64,000 nucleotides of DNA from Microvirga soli (GCF_016734765.1 NZ_JAERQE010000010.1:62001-126000), one strand, 5' to 3'. Counted from the first letter of the stretch, positions 35,790 through 44,198 are shown. Program-made: numbers and translations. Notes: generated by a model from the letters alone, not told the origin.

Positions 35790-35822
35790 GATCAACGTTC
35801 AAAACGGAAGGAGACAACAGTC

Positions 35823-36062
35823 ATGCCGATGAAAACCCTTTTGACCACTCTGCTCCTTGTCGCGGCCGGGCCCGCCTCCGCCGAGTGCGTCTACAGAAAT
35901 GCCTATAACCATCTGACCAACGAATACGTCACCGTTCCGGTCTCCTGCCCTCCCGTGAAGGCAAGCCAGACGCCCAAGTACCGCAGCTGGTATGAGTGCC
36001 CGGTTCACGAAGAGCGGAATGCCAAGACCGGGGACGTCTATCAGGTGCGGTCCTGCGCATGA
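35823..36062 (+). CDS. Small exported cysteine-containing protein
   Basis: A 79-residue product with a signal peptide (KTLLTTLLLVAAGPASA) and a 59-residue mature part with four cysteines (AECVYRN, VSCPPV, YECPVHE, RSCA), probably two disulfides. The rest is rich in Tyr, Asn and Val. No family recognised. It follows nsrR by 33 bases with GGAAGGAG ahead of it, so it may be co-transcribed. Confidence 0.65.
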   Translation: MPMKTLLTTLLLVAAGPASAECVYRNAYNHLTNEYVTVPVSCPPVKASQTPKYRSWYECPVHEERNAKTGDVYQVRSCA

Positions 36063-36111
36063 CGAACCCGTCAGTGGCGGCTTGAGGGTCGTCACCGACA
36101 GGAACGAAACA

Positions 36112-36159
36112 AACGAGCCCACAGGAGCCGGGCCGAGGTTCGGCTCCTGTGGGCTCGTT
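36112..36159. terminator. Strong bidirectional terminator hairpin between the small exported gene and hemN
   Basis: A 19-bp perfect stem (AACGAGCCCACAGGAGCCG with its complement) and a 10-base loop. Read on the minus strand it is followed by TTTGTTTCG, so it should end hemN transcripts; on the plus strand there is no T-run. Confidence 0.75.
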
Positions 36160-36166
36160 GCTGCCA

Positions 36167-37519
36167 TCACACCGCGCGGCTGTGGGTTCTGCCCGACTGG
36201 CCGAGGTAGGCATCGAATACAGACGCCACGCTCCGCACCAGGAAGCAGGTGTCATCATTCACCGACAGCACGTTGCCATCGAGCCGGATGACACCGTCGC
36301 CCTCCAGCATCTTCAGCCGCGGGATCGCCTGCAGGATGGTCTCAGGCGCCACGCCGTGCCGGCCGCACACCTCCGCCACATCGACCTTGAAGTCGCACAT
36401 CACCCGCTCGATTAGATCGGCCCTCAGGCGGTCGTCTGCCGTGAGGGAATACCCCTTCGCCGTCGCTAGCTCCCCGCGCGCTATGCGCTCGGCATAGCGC
36501 CCCAGCACCACCTCGTTCTGGGCATAGCCCTGCGTCAGCCGTCCGATGGCAGAGGCGCCGAAGCCAATCAGAACGTCGCTGGGATCGGTCGTGTAGCCCT
36601 GGAAGTTGCGATGCAGGACGCCATCGACTTGCGCCTTCACCATCGTGTCCTCAGGCAAGGCATAGTGGTCGAGCCCGATTCGGCGGTAACCGGCTTCAAC
36701 GAGCGCCTCGGCGATGACCTCCGCCTGCTCGTAGCGGGCGGCGCCGTCGGGCAATGCGGCCTCGTCGATCCTGCGCTGATGTTTCTTGAACGTCGGGATG
36801 TGCGCATAGCCGAAGACGGAAAAGCGCTCGGGGCGCAATTCAATGCTCTTGCGCACGGTCTCGACACAGGATTCCACCGTCTGGTGCGGAAGGCCATAGA
36901 TCAGGTCGAAGTTGATGCCGCGCACGCCGGCCTCCCGCAAGCCGTTCGTGGCCCGTGCCGTTTGCTCGACGCTCTGGATGCGGTTGATAGCGCGCTGCAC
37001 CACCGGGTCGAAGCTCTGCACGCCAAGGCTCGCGCGGGTGACGCCCGCCTCACCCAGGGTCTTCGTCATCGTCTTGGTCAGGGTGCGTGGGTCGATCTCC
37101 ACCGCGACCTCGGTTTCCTCATCAAGGGAAAATTCCTGCCGCATCAAGGCCATGAGGTCGAGCAACTCGGAGGGCTCCATAATGGTTGGGGTTCCGCCAC
37201 CGAAATGTAAGTGCCGCACGGTCAGACGGCCACTCAGGCGATCCGTCACGAGTTCGATCTCACGCCGCAGGACAGCGAGATAATCCACGATCGGCGCATC
37301 GCGCTGGGTAATGGTCGTGTGACACCCGCAGTACCAGCACATGGAGCGGCAAAACGGCACGTGGAGATAGAGCGAGGTGCTCGTCCCGGCCGGCAGGGAC
37401 GCCAGCCAGTTCCCATAGGCCTCGTGCCCGATGGTGTCGGAGAACTGCGGTGCCGTCGGATAGCTCGTGTAGCGGGGAAGCCGCTCCTCGCCGTAGCGCG
37501 CTCTCAGGTCGTCTTTCAT
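36167..37519 (-). CDS. hemN: HemN, oxygen-independent coproporphyrinogen III dehydrogenase
   Basis: A radical-SAM enzyme making protoporphyrinogen without oxygen, for anaerobic haem synthesis. The 450-residue product begins MKDDLRARYGEERLPRYTSYP; the cluster motif is CRSMCWYCGC (CxxxCxxC), followed by HFGGGTPT, the substrate site region NRIQSVEQT and the HRNFQGYTT motif, all HemN features that separate it from HemW. ATG 37519 is chosen over an upstream start. An FNR box lies 143 bases upstream. Confidence 0.95.
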   Translation of the reverse strand: MKDDLRARYGEERLPRYTSYPTAPQFSDTIGHEAYGNWLASLPAGTSTSLYLHVPFCRSMCWYCGCHTTITQRDAPIVDYLAVLRREIELVTDRLSGRLTVRHLHFGGGTPTIMEPSELLDLMALMRQEFSLDEETEVAVEIDPRTLTKTMTKTLGEAGVTRASLGVQSFDPVVQRAINRIQSVEQTARATNGLREAGVRGINFDLIYGLPHQTVESCVETVRKSIELRPERFSVFGYAHIPTFKKHQRRIDEAALPDGAARYEQAEVIAEALVEAGYRRIGLDHYALPEDTMVKAQVDGVLHRNFQGYTTDPSDVLIGFGASAIGRLTQGYAQNEVVLGRYAERIARGELATAKGYSLTADDRLRADLIERVMCDFKVDVAEVCGRHGVAPETILQAIPRLKMLEGDGVIRLDGNVLSVNDDTCFLVRSVASVFDAYLGQSGRTHSRAV

Positions 37520-37661
37520 GGTGCAAACCCTCACATCGACGGCCCATCCTCCGGGAGGCTGTCCGCCCTTCATGCAAAGGGGCGTACAGGAAATCTCACC
37601 GGGGTTCCTTGCGCTTGCTCAATATGATCCGGCGGCTTTCCCACCGCAGCGCACACATCAT

Positions 37662-37675
37662 TTGATCTGCATCAA
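37662..37675. promoter_or_regulatory. Consensus FNR/FixK box, hemN-nirK intergenic gap
   Basis: TTGAT-CTGC-ATCAA, an exact match to the FNR/FixK consensus. Predicted minus-strand start site near 37627, giving hemN a leader of about 108 bases. Confidence 0.75.
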
Positions 37676-37731
37676 ATCGTTGGGGATGCTCGCCAAAAAT
37701 AATGTGCCTTCGAATGTATTCGCCGAAATAT

Positions 37732-37745
37732 TTGCGCTGCAGCAA
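37732..37745. promoter_or_regulatory. NnrR-like box for nirK
   Basis: TTGCG-CTGC-AGCAA, with flanking bases making TTTGC...GCAAA. Predicted plus-strand start site near 37780, about 53 bases before ATG 37833. Confidence 0.6.
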
Positions 37746-37832
37746 ATAAGGCTGGGAAGCTGAGGAGTACAAAGTCTTCATCCGATGACGGACCAGAACG
37801 ATCCGCCAGGCGGTCCCATAGAGGAGATGAAG

Positions 37833-38930
37833 ATGAAGGCCCTGAAGATCCCGGGACGCCGGCCGCTGCTTGCGACCGCTGCTGTTTTAGCCCTTGCCAC
37901 CGCGGCGTGGCTCGGCGCCCCGCTCGCAGCCAACGCAGGCGACAAGGTGGCGGCTGCCACGACGCACGCCCACGTTGCGACCGAGGCAGCCCCGGTGAGC
38001 GTGGTGCGCCTGCCTTCCGATCTTCCTGGCCCCATCGGCAAGCGTGGCCCGCAGCGGGTCAAGGTCGACTTCGAGACCACCGAAGTGTCAGGTCATCTCG
38101 ATGACGGCACCACCTACCACTACTGGACCTTCAACAACAAGGTTCCCGGTCCCTTCGTCCGAGTGCGGGTCGGCGACACGGTCGAGGTCAAGCTGAAGAA
38201 CGCCGAAGACAGTGCCATGATGCACAATGTCGACTTCCATGCGGTCACTGGCCCCGGCGGTGGCGCCAAGGCCACGGAGGCGGCTCCGGGCGAGACCCGC
38301 GGCTTCGAGTTCAAGGCGCTCAACCCCGGTCTGTATGTTTATCATTGCGCCACTCCCATGGTGGCCCAGCACATTGCCAACGGCATGTACGGCCTGATCC
38401 TGGTGGAGCCGGAGGAAGGTCTGCCGAAGGTCGATCATGAGTTCTACGTGATGCAGGGTGAGCTCTACACCGAGCAAGCCCACGGCACGAAGGGGCACTT
38501 AGGGGAAAGCTATGAGAAGCTGATCAGCGAACGTCCCGAGTACTTCATCTTCAACGGCAGCGCGGACGCCCTGAAGAAGAACCCGTTGAAGGCGAAGGTC
38601 GGCGAGACCGTCCGTATTTACTTCGGCGTAGGTGGGCCGAACTACACCTCGTCCTTCCACGTGATCGGCGAGATCTTCGACAAGGCTTACCCATTGGCTT
38701 CGCTCAGCTCGCCGATGAAGGATGTGCAGACCATTACTACTCCTCCCGGTGGCGCCAGCGTGGTGGACTTCAAGGTTGAGGTTCCCGGCAACTACATCCT
38801 CGTCGACCATGCCCTGAGCCGCGTCGAGCGCGGTCTGGCCGGCATCCTGCAGGTTGAGGGGCCCGAGAACCCCACGGTCTTTAAGGACTACAACCCGCAG
38901 AAGTCGGCCCAGTCGACCGGCGGTCATTGA
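37833..38930 (+). CDS. nirK: NirK, copper nitrite reductase
   Basis: Reduces nitrite to NO in the periplasm. Numbered from ATG 37833, the type 1 copper ligands are H131, C172, H180 and M185; type 2 ligands H136, H171 and H326; catalytic D134 and H276. All are present in two cupredoxin domains. A signal peptide covers about residues 1-35 (ending ANA). ATG 37833 has GAGGAG six bases ahead and lies downstream of the predicted start site; ATGs at 37785 and 37827 are in frame. Class I length (365 residues). Confidence 0.97.
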   Translation: MKALKIPGRRPLLATAAVLALATAAWLGAPLAANAGDKVAAATTHAHVATEAAPVSVVRLPSDLPGPIGKRGPQRVKVDFETTEVSGHLDDGTTYHYWTFNNKVPGPFVRVRVGDTVEVKLKNAEDSAMMHNVDFHAVTGPGGGAKATEAAPGETRGFEFKALNPGLYVYHCATPMVAQHIANGMYGLILVEPEEGLPKVDHEFYVMQGELYTEQAHGTKGHLGESYEKLISERPEYFIFNGSADALKKNPLKAKVGETVRIYFGVGGPNYTSSFHVIGEIFDKAYPLASLSSPMKDVQTITTPPGGASVVDFKVEVPGNYILVDHALSRVERGLAGILQVEGPENPTVFKDYNPQKSAQSTGGH

Positions 38931-38952
38931 CCGGAACGGCTTTAAACGACGG

Positions 38953-38979
38953 AAAGTCCGGGCCCGGCCCGGACTTTTT
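38953..38979 (+). terminator. Intrinsic terminator after nirK
   Basis: AAAGTCCGGGC and GCCCGGACTTT form an 11-bp stem with a 3-base loop, followed by a T-run: a classic rho-independent terminator. Confidence 0.85.
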
Positions 38980-38992
38980 GCATCTCGGGTTT

Positions 38993-39006
38993 TTGCGCCA
39001 GGGCAA
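38993..39006. promoter_or_regulatory. NnrR-like box for the ORF at 39083
   Basis: TTGCG-CCAG-GGCAA. Predicted start site near 39041, 42 bases before ATG 39083. It lies just after the nirK terminator, so the next gene has its own promoter. Confidence 0.55.
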
Positions 39007-39082
39007 CGAAGCCAGGGCCGTCCTCTGTCTTCATGAGGGAACAAGCAAACACCGCCTCCACCGAACCTAACCGAGACTGTTG

Positions 39083-39481
39083 ATGAAACCTGTCCTGCGC
39101 GAGATCGCCGGCGCTTCCGGCCCGGCCACCCCATGCGAACCCTCCCCGCTGCTGACGCGCGTGCGCGCTGTCATGGACACCCTTGACCTGGACTGCCGCT
39201 GCCGCGGTAAGCTCGACGCAGCCCTGGAGCGGTTCGAGGCCTTGGAGAGCCGGCGCCAGCTCCGCGGCCTGATCCTCGATGCCCGCCACCAGGCGGAACG
39301 CATCGGGGCGCTGCTCGAACTCGTCGGCGAGTTGGACACCGTGTCGACCGACGAGGCGGACCTAAGCGTTTTCCACGAAATCGCACTGCTGTTCGAGGAC
39401 ATCAGGGCCGCGGCGATGCGTGGGGCCGAAGACATGGTCCGTGCGGCAAGACTTGACCTGCGTGGCGGCCAAGCGGGCTGA
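39083..39481 (+). CDS. Hypothetical helical protein downstream of nirK
   Basis: A 132-residue soluble protein beginning MKPVLREIAGASGPATPCEPS. After a flexible start, residues 23-120 look like an all-helical bundle: SPLLTRVRAVMDTLDLDCRCRGKLDAALERF, then LRGLILDARHQAERIGALLELV and FHEIALLFEDIRAAA. Cysteines at DCRC could bind metal. No family recognised. It is convergent with the DUF6522 gene. The start is the first ATG after the predicted start site. Confidence 0.6.
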   Translation: MKPVLREIAGASGPATPCEPSPLLTRVRAVMDTLDLDCRCRGKLDAALERFEALESRRQLRGLILDARHQAERIGALLELVGELDTVSTDEADLSVFHEIALLFEDIRAAAMRGAEDMVRAARLDLRGGQAG

Positions 39482-39520
39482 CCTGCAACCCATGCGCCGA
39501 TTGCGCCTGTCAGAGAGAGT

Positions 39521-39811
39521 TCACCGGCCCGGCCTGCGCAGAGCCTCTGGCAGCGGCTGGTCGCCATAATCGATGCTGGAGCGCTGCAGGATGCACCCGG
39601 CCGCGTCGACCACAAGGCGCAGCCGCCGTCCGGCATGGAAGAACGTGAGCCGGAAACGGCCCTCGTCCTCGCCGATGCCGCGCTCGCAGCGACTGGTGAT
39701 CGCCCCGCTGCGGAGCAGCTCCGGCACGTGCGACGGCTCCAGGCCCAGTCCCTCACCGAGCACCGAGGCATCAACCTGGATCGTGCCGTCCTGGATCTCA
39801 ATCTCGGGCAT
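39521..39811 (-). CDS. DUF6522 family protein
   Basis: A 96-residue cytoplasmic protein (MPEIEIQDGTIQVDASVLGEGLGL...) with a pattern of a beta strand, the VPELLRSGAITSRCERGIGEDEGRFRLTFFHAGRRLRLVVD core and a C-terminal LPEAL segment, matching DUF6522, a family seen in alphaproteobacterial denitrification loci with no known activity. ATG 39811 has AAGGGA six bases upstream and is preferred to the ATG at 39826. It follows the FmdE-like gene on the same strand, 45 bases on. Confidence 0.7.
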   Translation of the reverse strand: MPEIEIQDGTIQVDASVLGEGLGLEPSHVPELLRSGAITSRCERGIGEDEGRFRLTFFHAGRRLRLVVDAAGCILQRSSIDYGDQPLPEALRRPGR

Positions 39812-39856
39812 GAGGGTTCCCTTCATTGATGCTGCCGGACATGGGCCACCGTCTCG

Positions 39857-40492
39857 TCAGGTCGCCGACGCGGAGGCTGTGCCCGGTACGGGCGTCAGCA
39901 GGACCACATCCGGATCGTCGGCGTGGTCGAGCAGCAGCTGCCGGACGCGGTCCTGCCACAGCCGGCGGAACTCCTGGGCCTCCGCCGGGGAGGCCTCTCC
40001 GCCAAGAACCCGTTGGAACAGCGGTCTGGCATTAGCATGAAGCGGCACGGCGGCGGCGTTCAGGCTCGCGATGATGCGTTCGCTTGTATCACGACGGGTG
40101 AACTGAATCTCCCCGCAGATATCGCTCCCGAAGGCGAGCCGGTCACGGCGCTCGAACCGTCCTGCGATCCCCTTGAACCCGCCCTCGCCCGCCGCTCCGG
40201 TCAGGAGGGTGGCCACCGAAGCCATCACGCCGGCTACACCCTCGGAGGCGCCCTGGCTCAGCGTGACGTCGATCTCGCCCCGCACCGGAATCCCGTTCCC
40301 GTACAGGCACCTGAGCGCCCGCAACGTCATCAGATAGGCGCCGGCCACGGTCGGGCAGGAATGCCCGGCCAGTTTGACGGCATCGAGATAGCTGTACTCG
40401 ACCAGTCCGTCCTCGGTGGCTCCGAGAAAGGCGCTCAACGGATCGTACAGCGTGAGGCGAGGCGCCTCGTCGAAGAAGCTTGGATAATTCAT
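39857..40492 (-). CDS. FmdE-like domain protein
   Basis: A 211-residue cytoplasmic protein. Residues about 38-80 contain AGHSCPTVAGAYLMTLRALRCL with His44 and Cys46, the GHxCP start of FmdE-type zinc-binding domains, and RGEIDVTLSQGASEG. The rest (GRFERRDRLAFGSDICGEIQFTR in pieces) fits the same fold; the C-terminal 45 residues are helical. FmdE is linked to formylmethanofuran dehydrogenase in methanogens; its role in this host is unknown. It lies behind a TTGCT-CTGG-CTCAA box. Confidence 0.6.
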   Translation of the reverse strand: MNYPSFFDEAPRLTLYDPLSAFLGATEDGLVEYSYLDAVKLAGHSCPTVAGAYLMTLRALRCLYGNGIPVRGEIDVTLSQGASEGVAGVMASVATLLTGAAGEGGFKGIAGRFERRDRLAFGSDICGEIQFTRRDTSERIIASLNAAAVPLHANARPLFQRVLGGEASPAEAQEFRRLWQDRVRQLLLDHADDPDVVLLTPVPGTASASAT

Positions 40493-40547
40493 CGGGACCA
40501 CCTGATCAGTTGAGCCTTGTCGTTACCGCAGTCCTGCGGCCTACTCG

Positions 40548-40561
40548 TTGCTCTGGCTCAA
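40548..40561. promoter_or_regulatory. NnrR-like box for the FmdE-like / DUF6522 unit
   Basis: TTGCT-CTGG-CTCAA. Centre 40554.5; predicted minus-strand start site near 40513, 21 bases before ATG 40492. Confidence 0.6.
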
Positions 40562-40663
40562 CCAGGCTGACTATTGCCGGCTCCCGAACTTCGCCCACTC
40601 ACCGGCGTTGGGGAAGATCATCGCAGACGGCTAGCGCGTCGGCGCCTCTCGGAGAACGCGGCC

Positions 40664-41128
40664 ATGGTCGGTTCCGTTCGCTCTCACCTTGTTTGGGTTC
40701 TCATCGGGCTTCTCGGCGCATTCGCCCTGGCGCTAATCGCCGTCGAGCGCGGCGAGCACGTCAACGCGCTCTGGATCGTGGTAGCGGCCATCGCCACCTA
40801 CCTGATCACCTGCCGCTACTACTCGCTCTTCATCGCCAGACGTGTCATGCAGCTCGACCCGGAGTGCGAGACCCCGGCGGTCCGGCACAACGACGGGCTC
40901 GATTACGTGCCCACCAACCGCTACGTGCTGTTCGGTCGTCACTTCGCCGCCATCATCGGCGCCGGCCCCCTCGTCAGTCTCGTGCTCGCGGCCCAGATGG
41001 GATACCACCGTCAGATCGCCTTTAGATCGAGATTTCCTCGATGCTCCGCGGCTCCTTTGCAGAGCGGCCATTCTCCTTGCGGCGTGCATTGCCTCGGACC
41101 TCATATGCCTTCAGCCGGGCACGCATGA
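40664..41128 (+). pseudogene. cstA: Truncated carbon-starvation protein CstA (5' fragment)
   Basis: The frame starts MVGSVRSHLVWVLIGLLGAFALALIAVERG and continues through CstA signatures (RYYSLFIARRVMQLDPECETPAVRHNDG, TNRYVLFGRHFAAIIGAGPLV and VLAAQMGY) up to about base 41005, where similarity stops and unrelated residues run to 41128. Real CstA is about 690 residues. This is the first ~115 residues of a peptide/pyruvate transporter, cut where the opposite-strand catalase gene ends, so probably a deletion or insertion joint. Confidence 0.75.
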
Positions 41129-42758
41129 TGGAACCAAGCGGGCGGTGAGCGGACAGGCTGTGCGAGGGGCAGAAGAGCAGATCTTCATCCAAAGCCCGGC
41201 GTGCGGCATCGAAGGCCTCCTGCGGCGGCAGGATTAGGCGGGCGACCGGCAAGTACGGACTCTCGTCCTCGGGCCACTCGGCATTGGCATTTTCCACCGG
41301 CATGCGCTCCAGGTTGGTGCAGAGCTGGATGCCGACCTCATACTCCGCCGGATTGTCGCGAAAGTATTCCACGACGGCCGTGCGCAGGCCGTCCTCATCG
41401 GCGGGTGTGAAGCCGGCTTGCCGCAGCTCATGCAGGCGGGGCATGGCAGGCCTGACCCGCAGCTTAGCGATGTAGTCGCCATAACGGTACGGGCATTGGC
41501 TGTAATAGGCCTCCGCCAAGGGATGGTTGAACGGATGGCCGTAGAAATCGAGGTTGGCGCTGTCCAGTCCGACGGCGTTGAGCGCCGCATTGGCCGCGCG
41601 TGATGAGGCCGAGACGGCTTGCTTCACCCCTTCCGGCAGCGGCATCGCCATCTCGGTCGCGGTGATCTGGGCCAGGAACACCTTGGCGGTGGGTGCAATG
41701 AACACTTTGCCGGTGTCGAGCACCCAGTCCTGGGTGACCTCACCTTCGTGACCGGGGAGCATCTCGCCTTCAACGCCGACGATCTTGAGGGACATGCCGC
41801 GTGGTGTGGACACCCGGCGGTCATCCAGGAACTCGCCAGGCACATGGGAAAGGCGCACCACGACCGGGTAGGTCCGCAGCTCGGCAAACAGCCCCTGGCG
41901 CAACTCGGGAGGCAGATTCTCCAGAACCCGCAGTTCCCCCTTGAGGATGCCATGCGCTTTGGCATGGGACGTGCGCACGGAGCGTCCATAGCGCTCCCGT
42001 GTGATCCGGCCGCCGCCAGCCATCGCCTCGATGATCCTGTCGAAGGTCTCCTGCTCGTCCGGCTCGACCTCCTCCACATCGTCGCGGTAGCGGACGAAGG
42101 AGGGCTTTGCCTTGGGCTGACCTGAGGCAAAGCCTTTTCCTGCGGGCGACCGCGCGTCGTGAATGCCAGAGGGTCCACTGACAGCCCGGCAGAGGACGTC
42201 GGTCACAAGCCCATAGGCCAAATGAGCGACAAGTCCGCGGGCATGGGCGGTCCAAGGATAATCCTGCGGACGGCCGGACAGGCCCAGAGCGGCGTTCATC
42301 CCCTCGTCCTTGATCAGGAATAGGCCCAGCCCGAAGAGGCTGCCCCTGCCTGCATCGAGGTAGGCGACCCGCCCGCGCAGGGTACCATACAGCGCCCCGG
42401 GCACCATCCCCAGCCCGTAATGCACGATGAGACCAGCCGTATCGCGCTGGCGCCGGGTCAGGACAAGTCCAGCCTGGTCTGCCGTTTCCGCGGCCAGAAC
42501 TTGGGCCGGATCCATGCCGCCGGGGCGAGCCTGCCGGGTCTGCTGGCGTGTCCGCCTGTTGTCGAGACCGCGCCGGAAGTTGAACCAGTCGATGCGGTCC
42601 ATTACCCAGACAGCCGCCACTCCTGCGGCCGCGCCCGCCAAGGCATCTAGAACGATGTCTGCGGACGAATGCCGCGAATGCCGGCCAGAGCGCCTCCCGG
42701 TCCCTGCCGCAGATCCGGTGGAAGTTGCGTTGGTTCTGTCGCGTGCGGGCTGTGGCAT
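41022..42758 (-). CDS. DUF1440-catalase fusion protein
   Basis: A 578-residue protein. Residues about 30-190 are a DUF1440-like membrane part (ADIVLDALAGAAAGVAAVWVMDR, GLIVHYGLGMVPGALYGTLRG), and about 225-560 are a catalase-superfamily domain of the y4iL/small catalase-like type, with HAKAHGILKGELRVL, the VSTPRGMSLKIVGVEGEMLPG segment and the proximal tyrosine region SQCPYRYGDYIAKLRV. Typical members have only the catalase part. ATG 42758 follows AAGGA. A peroxide-removing role is likely; whether haem sites are all functional cannot be settled by eye. Confidence 0.8.
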   Translation of the reverse strand: MPQPARDRTNATSTGSAAGTGRRSGRHSRHSSADIVLDALAGAAAGVAAVWVMDRIDWFNFRRGLDNRRTRQQTRQARPGGMDPAQVLAAETADQAGLVLTRRQRDTAGLIVHYGLGMVPGALYGTLRGRVAYLDAGRGSLFGLGLFLIKDEGMNAALGLSGRPQDYPWTAHARGLVAHLAYGLVTDVLCRAVSGPSGIHDARSPAGKGFASGQPKAKPSFVRYRDDVEEVEPDEQETFDRIIEAMAGGGRITRERYGRSVRTSHAKAHGILKGELRVLENLPPELRQGLFAELRTYPVVVRLSHVPGEFLDDRRVSTPRGMSLKIVGVEGEMLPGHEGEVTQDWVLDTGKVFIAPTAKVFLAQITATEMAMPLPEGVKQAVSASSRAANAALNAVGLDSANLDFYGHPFNHPLAEAYYSQCPYRYGDYIAKLRVRPAMPRLHELRQAGFTPADEDGLRTAVVEYFRDNPAEYEVGIQLCTNLERMPVENANAEWPEDESPYLPVARLILPPQEAFDAARRALDEDLLFCPSHSLSAHRPLGSIMRARLKAYEVRGNARRKENGRSAKEPRSIEEISI

Positions 42759-43044
42759 GGCAAATCCTTACCGTGACGGTGCGGGTGTTGCCGAGGGCCA
42801 CCCGTGGGCCTTGCGCTTTAACGTCCAATCGAAAGACACATCGACTGTTCCAGCTTCGCTATTCGGAGGGATGGTCACTCGCGTTGCATGTGCTGTCGGA
42901 ACCTGTGCTGCGGCCTGCAATTGACGATGCAGGCGGCCTCAGACAGACGGTTCTGGATCAATGCCACATCCGCCACTTTGGAGGAGAGACACCGACGGTC
43001 GTTCTCCTGACAAAGAGGCATTCTCACTGACGGTGAGATTTGCG

Positions 43045-43647
43045 ATGCCGATGCGCGTTCACGAAGTTCATCCTGCCCTTGCCCATTTCCCGGTGGCCCT
43101 GCTACCCACTGCCGTGGCGGCCGATCTCATTGGCCGGCTCACCAACAACGATTCGCTGATGGACATGGGACGCCAGCTGATGCCGGTAGCGGCGGCCAGT
43201 GTCGCCGCAACGGGGATAGCAGGCTTTGCCGCGCAAGAGGCCGTCAAGACCAGCGATGTCTCCCATGATCTCTTGGTCACCCATCGCACGCTCAACATCG
43301 GCCTGCTGGCACTGTCAGTGGGTTTGGCAGCGATCCGTTCGCGCAGCCGGCGGCCAAGCACTGGGTACCTGCTTGCGGGTCTCGCCGGCGCCGCCCTTGT
43401 GACGTACTCGGGCTATCTTGGCGGCCGGATGGTTTACGCGCACGGTGTCGGCGTGACCCCTGCCGATGGGATCGAGCCGGAGCGGACACCCGAGATGCCT
43501 CACGACGGGTTTGGGAGGGCCGCACGCGCGTCTGCGTCCAACGTCGGCCATGCGCTCAGACACACCGCCCAGGAAATGGCGCAAGGGGAGATCGTCCCGA
43601 GATTTCAGGAGCATGCGCCCGCCTACCGGGAGCCAGCCGTAGGCTAG
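43045..43647 (+). CDS. DUF2231 membrane protein
   Basis: A 200-residue protein with four membrane helices starting MPMRVHEVHPALAHFPVALLPTAVAADLIGR, the DUF2231 signature VHPALAHFP, and GYLGGRMVYAHGVGV after the last helix. The C-terminal 60 residues are soluble. A second ATG two codons in (43051) is equally possible. Function unknown; genes of this family often accompany stress and catalase genes, and here the neighbour catalase fusion is divergent. The 286-base gap 42759-43044 shows no other gene. Confidence 0.8.
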   Translation: MPMRVHEVHPALAHFPVALLPTAVAADLIGRLTNNDSLMDMGRQLMPVAAASVAATGIAGFAAQEAVKTSDVSHDLLVTHRTLNIGLLALSVGLAAIRSRSRRPSTGYLLAGLAGAALVTYSGYLGGRMVYAHGVGVTPADGIEPERTPEMPHDGFGRAARASASNVGHALRHTAQEMAQGEIVPRFQEHAPAYREPAVG

Positions 43648-43757
43648 GCTCTGTCCCAAGTGGCAGCAGGCCGACCAGACCTGGGCCCGAGGTGCCGCCA
43701 GTGAAATGATCATGCCCCACGGTTCGATGTGACTGGGGGCAGAACCAAGGTTGCCGA

Positions 43758-44198
43758 ATGGATCTGACCCGACTTGCTGCCGATGCGATCCTTACGGCCG
43801 CCGCCGACGCGGTGGTGGCAACCGACCGGGATGGGATCATCCAGGTGTGGAACCCTGGCGCGGAGCGTATCTTCGGCCACCGCGCCGACGAGGCGTTGGG
43901 CCAATCACTCGACCTCATCATCCCGGACCGCCTGCGCCCGCGCCATTGGGAGGGCTTCCACCGCGTCATGGCTACCGGCGAGAGCCATTACGGCGCAGGC
44001 GATCTGCTGTCGGTGCCGGGCATCCGCAAGGACGGGCAACGCATCTCACTGGAATTCACCATCGTGCCGCTCAAGGATGAGGAGGGACAAATGCAGGGCC
44101 TCGCCGCGGTGATGCGGGACGTGACCAGCCGGTTCGAGGAAATCAGAGCTCTGAAGCAGAAGCTGGCGGAAGCAAGCGTACCACCGAGCCCTCACTGA
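43758..44198 (+). CDS. Single PAS-domain protein
   Basis: A 146-residue soluble protein that is almost all one PAS domain (residues 10-125): AVVATDRDGIIQVWNPGAERIFGH, QSLDLIIPDRLRPRHWEGF, DGQRISLEFTIVPLKDEEG and an RDVTSRFEE end. No kinase or output domain follows, just a short coiled tail. Stand-alone PAS proteins can act as small-ligand sensors or partner subunits. The frameshifted DUF488 gene starts seven bases on. Confidence 0.85.
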   Translation: MDLTRLAADAILTAAADAVVATDRDGIIQVWNPGAERIFGHRADEALGQSLDLIIPDRLRPRHWEGFHRVMATGESHYGAGDLLSVPGIRKDGQRISLEFTIVPLKDEEGQMQGLAAVMRDVTSRFEEIRALKQKLAEASVPPSPH

